Shown here one piece after another: positions 1 through 5,625 of a stretch of DNA of 8,267 bases. A model generated the notes under the pieces. That model was not told the DNA's origin. It searched no databases and saw only the letters and a program-made list of their open reading frames with translations. The translations under genes and the position numbers were made by a program. The first letter of the stretch is position 1. The number at the start of each line of letters is the position of its first letter. The stretch spans positions 1 to 8,267 of the forward strand of contig CAKTKB010000060.1 in NCBI GenBank assembly GCA_934569195.1, given 5' to 3'. This DNA is from an uncultured Oscillospiraceae bacterium (GTDB taxonomy: Bacteria; Bacillota; Clostridia; Oscillospirales; Oscillospiraceae).

Positions 1-45
1 AAAGAAGCAAAAGAAACCGCCCCAGAAACAAATCTGAGGCGGTTT
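1..45 (-). terminator. Intrinsic terminator of tRNA-Ser
   Basis: On the minus strand, positions 45-33 and 26-14 form a 13-bp stem (AAACCGCC.CAGA against TCTG.GGCGGTTT) with a 6-nt loop, followed by a T-rich run at 13-1. The one imperfect pair (C22/A37 on the plus strand) becomes a G-U wobble only in minus-strand RNA, which sets the orientation. It starts 5 nt beyond the tRNA-Ser 3' end. Confidence 0.85.
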
Positions 46-50
46 TGGTG

Positions 51-139
51 TGGCGGAGAGTGAGGGATTCGAACCCACGGTGCGTTGCCGCATCACCAGT
101 TTTCAAGACTGGCTCCTTAAACCACTCGGACAACTCTCC
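51..139 (-). tRNA. tRNA-Ser (anticodon UGA)
   Basis: Read on the minus strand this is an 89-nt class II tRNA. The 7-bp acceptor stem GGAGAGT/ACTCTCC is followed by discriminator G and an encoded CCA at 53-51. The anticodon stem CCAGT/ACTGG encloses the loop CTTGAAA, with anticodon TGA at 105-103, which reads UCA serine codons. A long variable arm (GATGCGGCAACGCACC region) is typical of serine tRNAs, and the T arm contains GTTCGAATC. It has its own upstream promoter and a terminator directly downstream, so it is probably a single-gene transcript. Confidence 0.97.
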
Positions 140-148
140 ATTTTATTT

Positions 149-177
149 AAGATACCATTTCTGCGATAAAAAGTCAA
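149..177 (-). promoter_or_regulatory. Promoter of tRNA-Ser
   Basis: Minus-strand TTGACT (177-172), a 17-nt spacer and TATCTT (154-149) make a good sigma-A promoter. The predicted start near 142 leaves only about 3 nt before the mature tRNA 5' end at 139. Confidence 0.7.
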
Positions 178-249
178 GAGTAACCGGGAGATGAACAGCG
201 CATGGATTGTAGGACGACAATAGAAAGCTGACAAAAAAGAAAAAAAGAC

Positions 250-278
250 TTGACAAATGGAAATCCTTGTACTATAAT
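250..278 (+). promoter_or_regulatory. Consensus sigma-A promoter of tRNA-Val
   Basis: TTGACA (250-255) and TATAAT (273-278) are both perfect consensus hexamers with the ideal 17-nt spacer. Transcription should start near 285, 7 nt before the tRNA-Val 5' end. Such strength is expected for a stable RNA gene. Confidence 0.93.
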
Positions 279-291
279 GTCACCTGTTCCC

Positions 292-367
292 GGACGATTA
301 GCTCAGCTGGTAGAGCATGCGCTTGACGTGCGCAGGGTCAGCGGTTCGAGTCCGTTATCGTCCACCA
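292..367 (+). tRNA. tRNA-Val (anticodon GAC)
   Basis: A 76-nt tRNA with acceptor stem GGACGAT/ATCGTCC and an encoded 3' ACCA (364-367). The D arm is GCTC.GCTGGTAGAGC, the anticodon stem TGCGC/GCGCA holds loop TTGACGT with anticodon GAC at 325-327 (reads GUC), and the T loop is TTCGAGT with one G-U pair in its stem. A perfect promoter lies just upstream and an intrinsic terminator 9 nt downstream. Confidence 0.97.
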
Positions 368-376
368 CATATGAAG

Positions 377-418
377 ATCCGAACTTTTTCCGTAGAAGAA
401 GTTCGGATTTTTGTTTTG
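377..418 (+). terminator. Intrinsic terminator of tRNA-Val (repeat copy 1)
   Basis: A 14-bp stem pairs 377-390 with 395-408 around a CGTA tetraloop, with one G-U pair, followed by the T-rich run at 408-418. The 32-nt hairpin is almost identical (30 of 32) to the minus-strand hairpin at 2201-2170, so it is also a member of a dispersed palindromic repeat. Confidence 0.88.
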
Positions 419-451
419 TCAAGGCTATTTGACGGCTCTGTAAACGCTATC

Positions 452-480
452 TTGCAAACAGATGCCGTCCATGCTACAAT
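452..480 (+). promoter_or_regulatory. Putative sigma-A promoter upstream of the ATC-hydrolase operon
   Basis: TTGCAA (452-457), a 17-nt spacer and TACAAT (475-480) match the consensus at four or five of six bases per box. A start near 487 would give a leader of about 215 nt before the first gene at 703, passing through the palindrome at 585-600. It may instead be a leftover of the decayed gene suggested at 479-589. Confidence 0.5.
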
Positions 481-589
481 GTCCCCGCAGAAGATATCCG
501 ATTCGGAGTGGTCGCATACGCCGGCGGTATTTCTCCCCAAGAGTGCAGCAGAAGCCAGTAGGAGGGAGGCGGCCTTGTGTAGTAGTTAG
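479..589 (+). pseudogene. Possible N-terminal remnant of a BlaI/MecI/CopY-family repressor
   Basis: A 36-codon frame starts at an ATG that overlaps the -10 box of the upstream promoter and ends in TAG inside the GTTAG arm of the palindrome at 585-600. Residues 4-11 read QKISDSEW, closely resembling the start of BlaI-family winged-helix repressors (typically ISDAEWEVMKVLW). The resemblance then fails, apart from a weak SAAEA stretch around residues 23-27. No ribosome binding site or downstream gene body is visible. The match is short, so chance or a short unrelated peptide cannot be excluded. Confidence 0.2.
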
Positions 590-600
590 CTGAAACTAAC
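585..600. promoter_or_regulatory. Palindrome GTTAG-CTGAAA-CTAAC, putative operator (site 1)
   Basis: Perfect 5-bp inverted arms with a 6-nt centre, 102 bp before the ATC-hydrolase start. It shares GTTAGC-N5-CTAAC with sites at 4520-4540 and 5663-5678. The TTAG-N6-CTAA core has the spacing found within the DtxR/IdeR operator consensus. Function is inferred from recurrence and placement. Confidence 0.45.
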
Positions 601-702
601 CATCGCTTTGCAAAAAATCGGAGAAAAACGGCCTGGGGGAATTCTCATAAATATTGGTTTTCGTTGACAATTTTGAATTTAATAGAAACGGGGGCTATAA
701 AA

Positions 703-1302
703 ATGAAGGAAAGTTATCTTGCTGCGGATTTCCGGGAAACGGTGGCACAGCGATTCCCGTCGCAGGCGGCGCAGCTCAATGCAGCATTTGACGCGCGGCT
801 GCAGGCACTGCGGGCGGAAAATGCCGGGGCAAGCAAGGAAAAGCGGCGGCACCTGGAGAGGCAGATACTGCCGGGAATTGCGGCGTACGAGGTGCTTCAG
901 ACCGTGATGCCAAAGGATGAGGCGCTGGCGACCATCCACGGCTATGTGGAACGACTGGCGAGGAGCACACATAAATATCTGGCGGCTGTTCTTCACATCC
1001 CGGGACTGTATCGCCTGGTCCCCGGCACTTTCGTCAAATCGACCCGGACGGCCTTTGGCCCTGCGGCAGGATTTGCTGCGAAGGAACTGCACACGGATAA
1101 AAATATCTGGCGTGTGGATATGACGAAATGTCCCTACCACGATACCTGTGTGCAATACGGCTGCCCGGAGCTGTGCCGGTGCTACTGCGACAGTGACGAC
1201 ATCAGCTACAACGGGCTGCACCCTAAGCTGGTGTGGCAGCGGTCCAAAACCCTGGGACGCGGCAACGACTGCTGCGATTTTTGTATGCGGATCGAAAAAT
1301 AA
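703..1302 (+). CDS. L-2-amino-thiazoline-4-carboxylic acid hydrolase family protein
   Basis: The 199-residue protein resembles the ATC hydrolase family (Pfam ATC_hydrolase). The founding member opens 2-amino-thiazoline-4-carboxylate to N-carbamoyl-cysteine in Pseudomonas L-cysteine formation; most clostridial relatives have no known substrate. The N-terminal half (about 1-125) is mostly helical with an amphipathic, charged start. The C-terminal half carries the family pattern: MTKCPYHD (140-147), a Cys-rich stretch with D163, D165 and D166, then TLGRGNDCCDF (183-193). Nine cysteines lie between 143 and 194, and the spacing suggests metal binding. No signal peptide or membrane span is seen. 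I chose the ATG at 703 over the in-frame TTG at 664 because GGGGG lies 8 nt before it, although this ribosome binding site is weak. The next gene starts 31 bp downstream, so the two are probably co-transcribed. The family is likely; the reaction is not established. Confidence 0.8.
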   Translation: MKESYLAADFRETVAQRFPSQAAQLNAAFDARLQALRAENAGASKEKRRHLERQILPGIAAYEVLQTVMPKDEALATIHGYVERLARSTHKYLAAVLHIPGLYRLVPGTFVKSTRTAFGPAAGFAAKELHTDKNIWRVDMTKCPYHDTCVQYGCPELCRCYCDSDDISYNGLHPKLVWQRSKTLGRGNDCCDFCMRIEK

Positions 1303-1333
1303 ACGGGAGCGTAAGAAAAGGAGGAGGACCCCG

Positions 1334-2077
1334 ATGGAGGTCAAGCGGTTTGGAAACACCTGTGGAAAGAAGATTATGCTGCTGCATGGAAACCTGATGT
1401 GTTGGCGGCAGTTTGAAGATTTGATCCCACTGCTGGAAAAGGCATATTGTATTTATGCGGTCAGCTTCGACGGCTTTGACGGTTCCGGAAAGACGACCTA
1501 CACAACGGCCCAGGACCAGGCGGAACAGCTGGCGGACTATCTTTGTGCCGAGTGCGGCGGACAGCTGGATTTGCTCTTTGCGGAATCTCTCGGCTGTGGG
1601 TCGGCAATGTTTTTACAGACATCGCCAAGGGTACGAATCGACCGCATGATTCTCAGCGGACCGGAGTATCTGGATTTCGGCGCGCTCAACAAATGGATTC
1701 TGAAAATCATGCCCCGGAAGCAGTATGAGACGGCCCGGACGAAAACCATGCCTGCCTGGGCGCTGCGCTTCATGGGCCAAACGGAACAAGGCATACAGAC
1801 CATGCTCAGCCGGATTCCGGACTGCGTCAGCCTGGAATCGGTCCGCGCAACCTGGGAGGTGGGGCTTACGCTCTACCGTACGGATTTTCCGGTACAGCCG
1901 GAGGCAAAGGTTGCCTGCTGGTATGGAGAAAGGGAAGGACATATGAAAAAGGCAATTCAGAAGCTGCGGGGGATATATCCGCAGCTGACGGTCAATTGCT
2001 TTGCCGGATTCGGTCACGGTGAGATTATCAACCACCCGGAACTGCTTGCGCAGGAGCTGATGCGGCTTCTGCCATGA
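1334..2077 (+). CDS. Alpha/beta hydrolase family protein
   Basis: A 247-residue cytosolic protein with the alpha/beta-hydrolase plan. LLHG (16-19) after the first strand is the usual oxyanion-hole motif. AESLG (83-87) is the nucleophile elbow with Ser85, where the first Gly of GxSxG is Ala. GFGHGE (225-230) supplies the probable catalytic His228. The acid is less clear; Glu199 or Glu201 in YGEREGH is in the right area, just after the strand ACWYG where many members have Asp. The start at 1334 is set by AGGAGG at 1322-1327, 6 nt upstream; an open frame extends further 5' but overlaps the previous gene. It follows the ATC-hydrolase-like gene by 31 bp. The substrate cannot be read from sequence; esters, lactones or thioesters are all possible. 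A metal-linked role is only suggested by the upstream palindrome. Confidence 0.82.
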   Translation: MEVKRFGNTCGKKIMLLHGNLMCWRQFEDLIPLLEKAYCIYAVSFDGFDGSGKTTYTTAQDQAEQLADYLCAECGGQLDLLFAESLGCGSAMFLQTSPRVRIDRMILSGPEYLDFGALNKWILKIMPRKQYETARTKTMPAWALRFMGQTEQGIQTMLSRIPDCVSLESVRATWEVGLTLYRTDFPVQPEAKVACWYGEREGHMKKAIQKLRGIYPQLTVNCFAGFGHGEIINHPELLAQELMRLLP

Positions 2078-2164
2078 TTTCCGACGCTGCCATGGCTGTG
2101 TGAAAACGATAAACAAAAACGAATATCTTCAATCGTGATTTTGCACCGGTGGAATCAAGATAAT

Positions 2165-2206
2165 CACAAATCCGAACTTCTTCCATGGAAAAAGTTCGGA
2201 TTTGTG
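2165..2206 (-). terminator. Long hairpin between convergent genes (repeat copy 2)
   Basis: CACAAATCCGAACTT (2165-2179) is perfectly complementary to 2192-2206, and pairing continues inward to a CATG loop. The C2180/A2191 mismatch becomes G-U in minus-strand RNA, so the minus orientation is favoured. The core 2201-2170 matches the tRNA-Val terminator hairpin at 30 of 32 bases. It lies 87 bp past the alpha/beta hydrolase stop and about 150 bp past the feoB stop. The T-tracts are short on both sides (ATTTGTG), so efficiency is uncertain, and it could act on either transcript. Confidence 0.55.
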
Positions 2207-2356
2207 TCATATGGTGGTTCTGATTGGGGTTGAGCCGACGGTCTTACAGATGTAAACGAAGCGAAAGCTATGATTTGTGTTGGGCTTTAGCCGTTTTCGA
2301 CGCTCCTAACCTGGCAACGCTGGCTGTCTATTCGTTGGTTTAGAGGTGGCAAGCCG
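2207..2356. other. Intergenic stretch without recognisable gene
   Basis: This stretch separates the hairpin from the feoB stop codon. I see no frame with coding character. It holds small hairpin candidates: AGC-GAAA-GCT near 2263, GGC-TTTA-GCC near 2282, and inverted CAACG/CGTTG around 2315-2337. It would form the 3' untranslated region of feoA-feoB. No attachment site or insertion sequence end could be identified. Confidence 0.4.
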
Positions 2357-4258
2357 TCAAAAAATAAGCAGACCAATGTGATAGACGATGCAGGCGATGA
2401 GCAGCGCCGCAAGGGTATAGAACACGCCGATCTTTGCAGTCCATTTGGCCGAGTGCGTCTCTCTTGCAGTTGCCGCCAGAGCGCTGACGCAGGGCATATT
2501 GAAGCTGATGGCAAAGATAAACGCCAGTCCCTCCGCCTTGGTAAAGTTGGCAGACAGAATTTCAGAGATGCCTGTCGCAGCGGTGCCGGAAACCTTGGCG
2601 CCGAAGGTAGAGCTGACCAAGCTGCCGCCGGTCCCGTAGAGGGTGTTCAGCACACCAAGCAAAGATTCTTTGGAGATGGCCGAGGCGCAGAACGCGAGGA
2701 ATGCCTGCCACTTCATACCGAAGAATTTGGTCACGGGTTCGATCAGAACGCCGAGCTTATAAAGAATACTGTTTTCTGCGCTGCCGCCGAAACCGTAGGT
2801 CAGCACAAAGAACACGATAGATACCAGGGAGATGACCCGCAGCGCACGGAGGAAAATGTCCAGAGTGCGCTGGAACGTCACATACAGCGTGTTTTTGATT
2901 GCCGGTTTATGATAAGGCGGCAATTCCATAATGAGTCCCACACGCTCTTCCTTGGGCGCAAGAGAATTGCCGAAAACCTTGTAGACCACCCACATCATCA
3001 GGAACATGAACAGGAAAATCGCCACCATGACGAGAAATCCGCCGGTACTGCCGAACAGTGCAATGGCGATGGTGGGCACTACGGAGAGGGTCGCCGCACA
3101 GGGGACCGCCCAGCTCATGGCAATAGCCAGCACTCGCTGTCCCCGATTATCCACCACACGGGTGCCGGTAGTGCCTGCAATGGTGCAGCCAAGGCCCATG
3201 AAGAACGGCATAATCGTTTTGCCCTGCAAACCGACCTTGGACATGGTGTGGTCGAACAGAAACGAGATACGGGCCAGATAACCGGTCTCCTCCATCAGAT
3301 TGAAGCCAAGGGTGATGCCTAGCACAAAGGATGCCATCATCAGCGCAAAATACAGCACATTGATGAGCACATCGCAGACGAGGGAAATAAGCAGCGGGTG
3401 GACGGAAATCGCCTCCATACCGCTGCGCAGCACGCCGCTGAGTGGGGTAAGCAGGGCTGAACCCACGCCGGATACGATACCGGAGAACATCATTGCCAGC
3501 AGGAAAATCACCAGAATAATGCCGAATGCCATCAGCTTTCCACGAACAGGTGATAGCGCTATCCTGTCAAACTTACTGAAGGCACTCTGGGCATCCTTTT
3601 CCGCCGTAATGACTCCGTTCAGCAGATTATCGATGTAAGCCATTTTCTCCTTTGCGCTCCCCATGGCCTCGCCTGCTAGGACAGGCTTCTGCACCAGGGC
3701 CGCTTCGATGCTCTCGTAGAGCGCTCGATAATCTTTCTTTCGGATGGCAGACATGGGAACCACGGGAATGCCCAGCTTTTTGGAAAGGGCGGCTGTATCA
3801 ATGGCAAGGCCCTGTCCCTTGGCCACATCCATCATATTGAGAACGAGAATGGCGGGGACCTTCGTTCCCACAAAATCTGCCAGCATATACAGGCTGCGCT
3901 TTAACTGCGAGGCATCCGCCATTACCAGCACAAGGTCAGCATTTCCGGCGGCGATATAGTCCCGTGTGATGACTTCTTCATCGGAACCGGCGGAAAGGGA
4001 GTAGCTGCCGGGAAGGTCCGCCAGAATCATCCGCTGACCGTTCCACTTGCATTCACCCTCTTTCTGATCGACGGTTTTGCCGGGCCAGTTGCCAACGTGC
4101 TGGTGGGACCCGGTCATCATATTGAAAATCGTTGATTTTCCGGAGTTGGGCTGCCCTAAAAGGGCAATGACCGGCGTGCTGTCATCCTTTTTGTAAAGCT
4201 GACTGCTGCCGTGGTACTTGCAGTTCTTATTAGATGCACAGGCTTCGCAACGGCTCAT
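2357..4258 (-). CDS. feoB: Ferrous iron transport protein B
   Basis: A GTP-gated inner-membrane Fe(II) importer. The G domain has all motifs: G1 GQPNSGKS (35-42), G2 Thr62 in WPGKTVDQ, G3 DLPG (81-84), G4 NMMD (141-144) and G5 SAI (170-172). A membrane domain follows from about 240 to 633 with multiple hydrophobic spans. It carries FeoB signatures GYLAR (326-330), GLGC (355-358), AVPC (384-387), ELPPYHKP (445-452) and NMPC (587-590). At 633 residues it is shorter than E. coli FeoB (773), as in many Firmicutes. The N-terminus adds a CxxC...C..H cluster (C4, C7, C13, H16) before the G domain. The start at 4258 overlaps the feoA stop as ATGA, and GGGAGGTG at 4273-4266 serves as its own ribosome binding site. 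It is probably repressed when iron is replete, through the palindrome at the feoA start. The GCxxP pattern of the first gate reads GCTIA here. Confidence 0.96.
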   Translation of the reverse strand: MSRCEACASNKNCKYHGSSQLYKKDDSTPVIALLGQPNSGKSTIFNMMTGSHQHVGNWPGKTVDQKEGECKWNGQRMILADLPGSYSLSAGSDEEVITRDYIAAGNADLVLVMADASQLKRSLYMLADFVGTKVPAILVLNMMDVAKGQGLAIDTAALSKKLGIPVVPMSAIRKKDYRALYESIEAALVQKPVLAGEAMGSAKEKMAYIDNLLNGVITAEKDAQSAFSKFDRIALSPVRGKLMAFGIILVIFLLAMMFSGIVSGVGSALLTPLSGVLRSGMEAISVHPLLISLVCDVLINVLYFALMMASFVLGITLGFNLMEETGYLARISFLFDHTMSKVGLQGKTIMPFFMGLGCTIAGTTGTRVVDNRGQRVLAIAMSWAVPCAATLSVVPTIAIALFGSTGGFLVMVAIFLFMFLMMWVVYKVFGNSLAPKEERVGLIMELPPYHKPAIKNTLYVTFQRTLDIFLRALRVISLVSIVFFVLTYGFGGSAENSILYKLGVLIEPVTKFFGMKWQAFLAFCASAISKESLLGVLNTLYGTGGSLVSSTFGAKVSGTAATGISEILSANFTKAEGLAFIFAISFNMPCVSALAATARETHSAKWTAKIGVFYTLAALLIACIVYHIGLLIF

Positions 4259-4491
4259 TGCTCGGCACCTCCCACCATGATTTTTTTGCTTTCCTCCCGC
4301 CCGATGGCGACCAGCGTATCTCTGGCAAAAAGCAAAACCGGCTGTTTCTTATTATTCTGACACACCTCAACAGTGCTGCCACAGAGCAGCCCCATCGAGG
4401 ACAGCCTGTTCACCAAGCGGTTTTCTTCTTTGATCTCCAGAATGCAATACCGGATGCCCGGCTTTGCATCGGAAAGCGTAATCGAGTTCAT
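4255..4491 (-). CDS. feoA: Ferrous iron transport protein A
   Basis: A 78-residue cytosolic SH3-like protein that assists FeoB. The FeoA pattern is clear: LSDAKPG near the start (6-12), NRLSSMGLLCGSTVEV in the middle, then PVLLFARDTLVAIGREESKKIMV, equivalent to the usual barrel ending in an 'aLgr..a..I.V' segment. The start at 4491 is chosen because AGGAGG (4504-4499) lies 7 nt upstream; an earlier ATG at 4542 would lie inside the operator palindrome at about the transcription start and has no ribosome binding site. The stop overlaps the feoB start by 4 bp, indicating translational coupling. It is first in the operon, behind a promoter at 4574-4546 whose start point is covered by a long palindrome. 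Confidence 0.93.
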   Translation of the reverse strand: MNSITLSDAKPGIRYCILEIKEENRLVNRLSSMGLLCGSTVEVCQNNKKQPVLLFARDTLVAIGREESKKIMVGGAEQ

Positions 4492-4514
4492 ATCCCATCC
4501 TCCTGATTTAGGCC

Positions 4515-4544
4515 TTATGCAGTTAGCAAGTTCTAACTGCATAA
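4515..4544. promoter_or_regulatory. 12-bp-arm palindrome over the feoA transcription start, probable operator (site 2)
   Basis: TTATGCAGTTAG (4515-4526), six bases CAAGTT, then CTAACTGCATAA (4533-4544) form a perfect 30-nt inverted repeat. The inner 16 bp (GTTAG-N6-CTAAC, 4522-4537) match sites 1 and 3. The repeat begins directly after the feoA -10 box and covers the predicted start near 4539, the classic place for a repressor. With iron transport genes downstream, an iron-responsive DtxR/IdeR-like repressor is the leading guess. It would also form a stem-loop in the leader RNA. Confidence 0.65.
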
Positions 4545-4545
4545 G

Positions 4546-4574
4546 ACTGTACCATAAAACAAGAAGTCTGTAAA
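4546..4574 (-). promoter_or_regulatory. feoAB promoter
   Basis: Minus-strand TTTACA (4574-4569), a 17-nt spacer and TACAGT (4551-4546) match the consensus at 5 of 6 and 4 of 6 bases. The predicted start near 4539 falls inside the palindrome and gives a leader of about 48 nt to the feoA ATG. Confidence 0.65.
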
Positions 4575-4579
4575 ATCCG

Positions 4580-4610
4580 TTTGCTGAATTTAAGCCCGTT
4601 TAGCAGCGAA
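4580..4610. promoter_or_regulatory. Inverted half-sites between the feoA and araC-type promoters
   Basis: TTTGCTG (4580-4586) and CAGCGAA (4604-4610) are inverted copies matching at 6 of 7 bases. Further weak similarity (A-rich then GC-rich) extends inward. They lie directly behind the feoA -35 box and 14 bp before the regulator's -35 box. That would suit a binding site for the adjacent AraC-type protein, but this is position-based inference. Confidence 0.25.
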
Positions 4611-4624
4611 TTATCCGCAACTCC

Positions 4625-4653
4625 TTGCGAACCCGCTTTTTTGATGGTAAAAT
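4625..4653 (+). promoter_or_regulatory. Promoter of the AraC-type regulator
   Basis: TTGCGA (4625-4630), 17 nt, then TAAAAT (4648-4653; 5 of 6). The usual 6-7 nt to the start point reaches the regulator's ATG at 4660, so the transcript may have no 5' leader. Confidence 0.6.
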
Positions 4654-4659
4654 CATCTT

Positions 4660-5559
4660 ATGGATATTCAAAGTCAGCATTTCATACTTGATAAGGGCTC
4701 CAAGGGACAGTTGGAGCTTTACACATTGGCGCCGGGCATCCGCATTTCGTTTAACGAGATTTATACCAGCAGCTGGGAAAAAGGAGACAGCTCCATCTTC
4801 GGGGAACGAATGCTGATCCTGAATTTTTGCATCCGCGGCCGATGCGATGTCTCCCTTGCACAGAATCGGTATGCCATTGTGAAGGAAAACCAGGTCTGCG
4901 TCAGCACGGTTCTGCCCACAAAGGACTTTTACTATCCCGGAAGGCTGTACGAAGGGATCCAGCTTTATTTGGACCTGGACATTCTGCGGGAAGCCCAGGG
5001 GCGGGATTTCCTTTCGGAGATGGGGGTTTCGTTGGAGCAAATCGCAGAAGTATTCTGCGGAAAGGACGGACTGTACCTGCATCCGATGAATGACGCCCTC
5101 CGTGCGCTTGCGGCAGACGCTTGGGCGGGAAAGGACGATCAGGAAATCGGAACGCTGCGCTATCTGACTGTTCGACTCCTGCATGAGCTGATGTCTATGC
5201 CCGCAGAAAGCGAACCGGACACCTATTTCACCCGGTCGCAGATCGCCATGGTGAAGGAAGCGGAAGCGCTGATCCTAAGCGACCTGACAAGGCGGATCAC
5301 CGCAAAAGAACTGGCGGACCGATTCGGCGTTAGTGAGAGCAGCTTCAAGTTCTATGTAAAAGGAATCCTCGGCGACAGCTACCTGAATTACTTCCGGAAG
5401 AAGCGAATGGAAAGGGCGGCCCAGCTGCTGGAATCCACTAACCTTAAGGTCATTGAGATCGCAAGTGCAGTGGGATATGAAAATCAAGGGAAATTCGCCA
5501 AGGTATTTGCAGGCATTTACGGCGTTTCGCCGCTGGAATTCCGGCGCCTCTCCAAGTAA
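4660..5559 (+). CDS. AraC-family (PchR-like) transcriptional regulator
   Basis: A 299-residue DNA-binding regulator. The C-terminal 90 residues are a typical AraC double helix-turn-helix: ITAKELADRFGVSESSFK (213-230) for the first and IEIASAVGYENQGKFAKVF (265-283) for the second, ending YGVSPLEFRR (287-296). The N-terminal domain (1-180) resembles the ligand-sensing part of PchR-type siderophore regulators, with the hallmark LNFCIRGRCDV (54-64) and a GIQLYLDLD stretch (99-107). It is divergent from feoAB, which fits a metal or siderophore-related role, but the inducer is unknown. No Shine-Dalgarno sequence precedes the ATG at 4660, and the -10 box ends only 6 nt before it, suggesting leaderless translation. 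The alternative is a later start, but the residues from 1 on look family-like. It could control itself, feoAB or the downstream reductase-like gene. Confidence 0.9.
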   Translation: MDIQSQHFILDKGSKGQLELYTLAPGIRISFNEIYTSSWEKGDSSIFGERMLILNFCIRGRCDVSLAQNRYAIVKENQVCVSTVLPTKDFYYPGRLYEGIQLYLDLDILREAQGRDFLSEMGVSLEQIAEVFCGKDGLYLHPMNDALRALAADAWAGKDDQEIGTLRYLTVRLLHELMSMPAESEPDTYFTRSQIAMVKEAEALILSDLTRRITAKELADRFGVSESSFKFYVKGILGDSYLNYFRKKRMERAAQLLESTNLKVIEIASAVGYENQGKFAKVFAGIYGVSPLEFRRLSK

Positions 5560-5574
5560 TGGCATAACGGCGCC

Positions 5575-5603
5575 TTGACACGGGCGTGGGGATTTGCTAC
5601 CAT
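5575..5603 (+). promoter_or_regulatory. Promoter downstream of the AraC-type gene
   Basis: A perfect -35 TTGACA (5575-5580), 17-nt spacer and TACCAT (5598-5603; 4 of 6), with the predicted start near 5610. An alternative pair, TTGCTA (5594-5599), 18 nt, TACAAT (5618-5623), overlaps it. Either would run into the hairpin at 5626-5650. Confidence 0.55.
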
Positions 5604-5625
5604 ATGACCGAATGATCTACAATAG

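Noticed and set aside
250..432. A 60-codon frame running through tRNA-Val
   Set aside because: It is the translation of a tRNA gene and its terminator.
664..702. Upstream in-frame TTG start for the ATC-hydrolase-like protein
   Set aside because: No ribosome binding site precedes it, and the added 13 residues do not look like a family N-terminus. The ATG at 703 has GGGGG 8 nt upstream.
487..702. A riboswitch in the long leader of the ATC-hydrolase operon
   Set aside because: I compared it by eye with cobalamin, guanidine, SAM, Mn and other common motifs and found no conserved core; only short local hairpins are visible.
679..1359. A 226-codon minus-strand open frame opposite the ATC-hydrolase-like gene
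   Set aside because: The plus-strand product carries family motifs and the antisense one does not.
2028..2210. Minus-strand small frame beginning MTQIRTFSMEEVRI, similar to a peptide from 371-415
   Set aside because: The similarity is fully explained by the repeated hairpin DNA, not by a shared protein.
2378..3322. A 314-codon plus-strand open frame opposite feoB
   Set aside because: feoB is unambiguous on the other strand; the antisense translation is low-complexity and charged with no recognisable motif.
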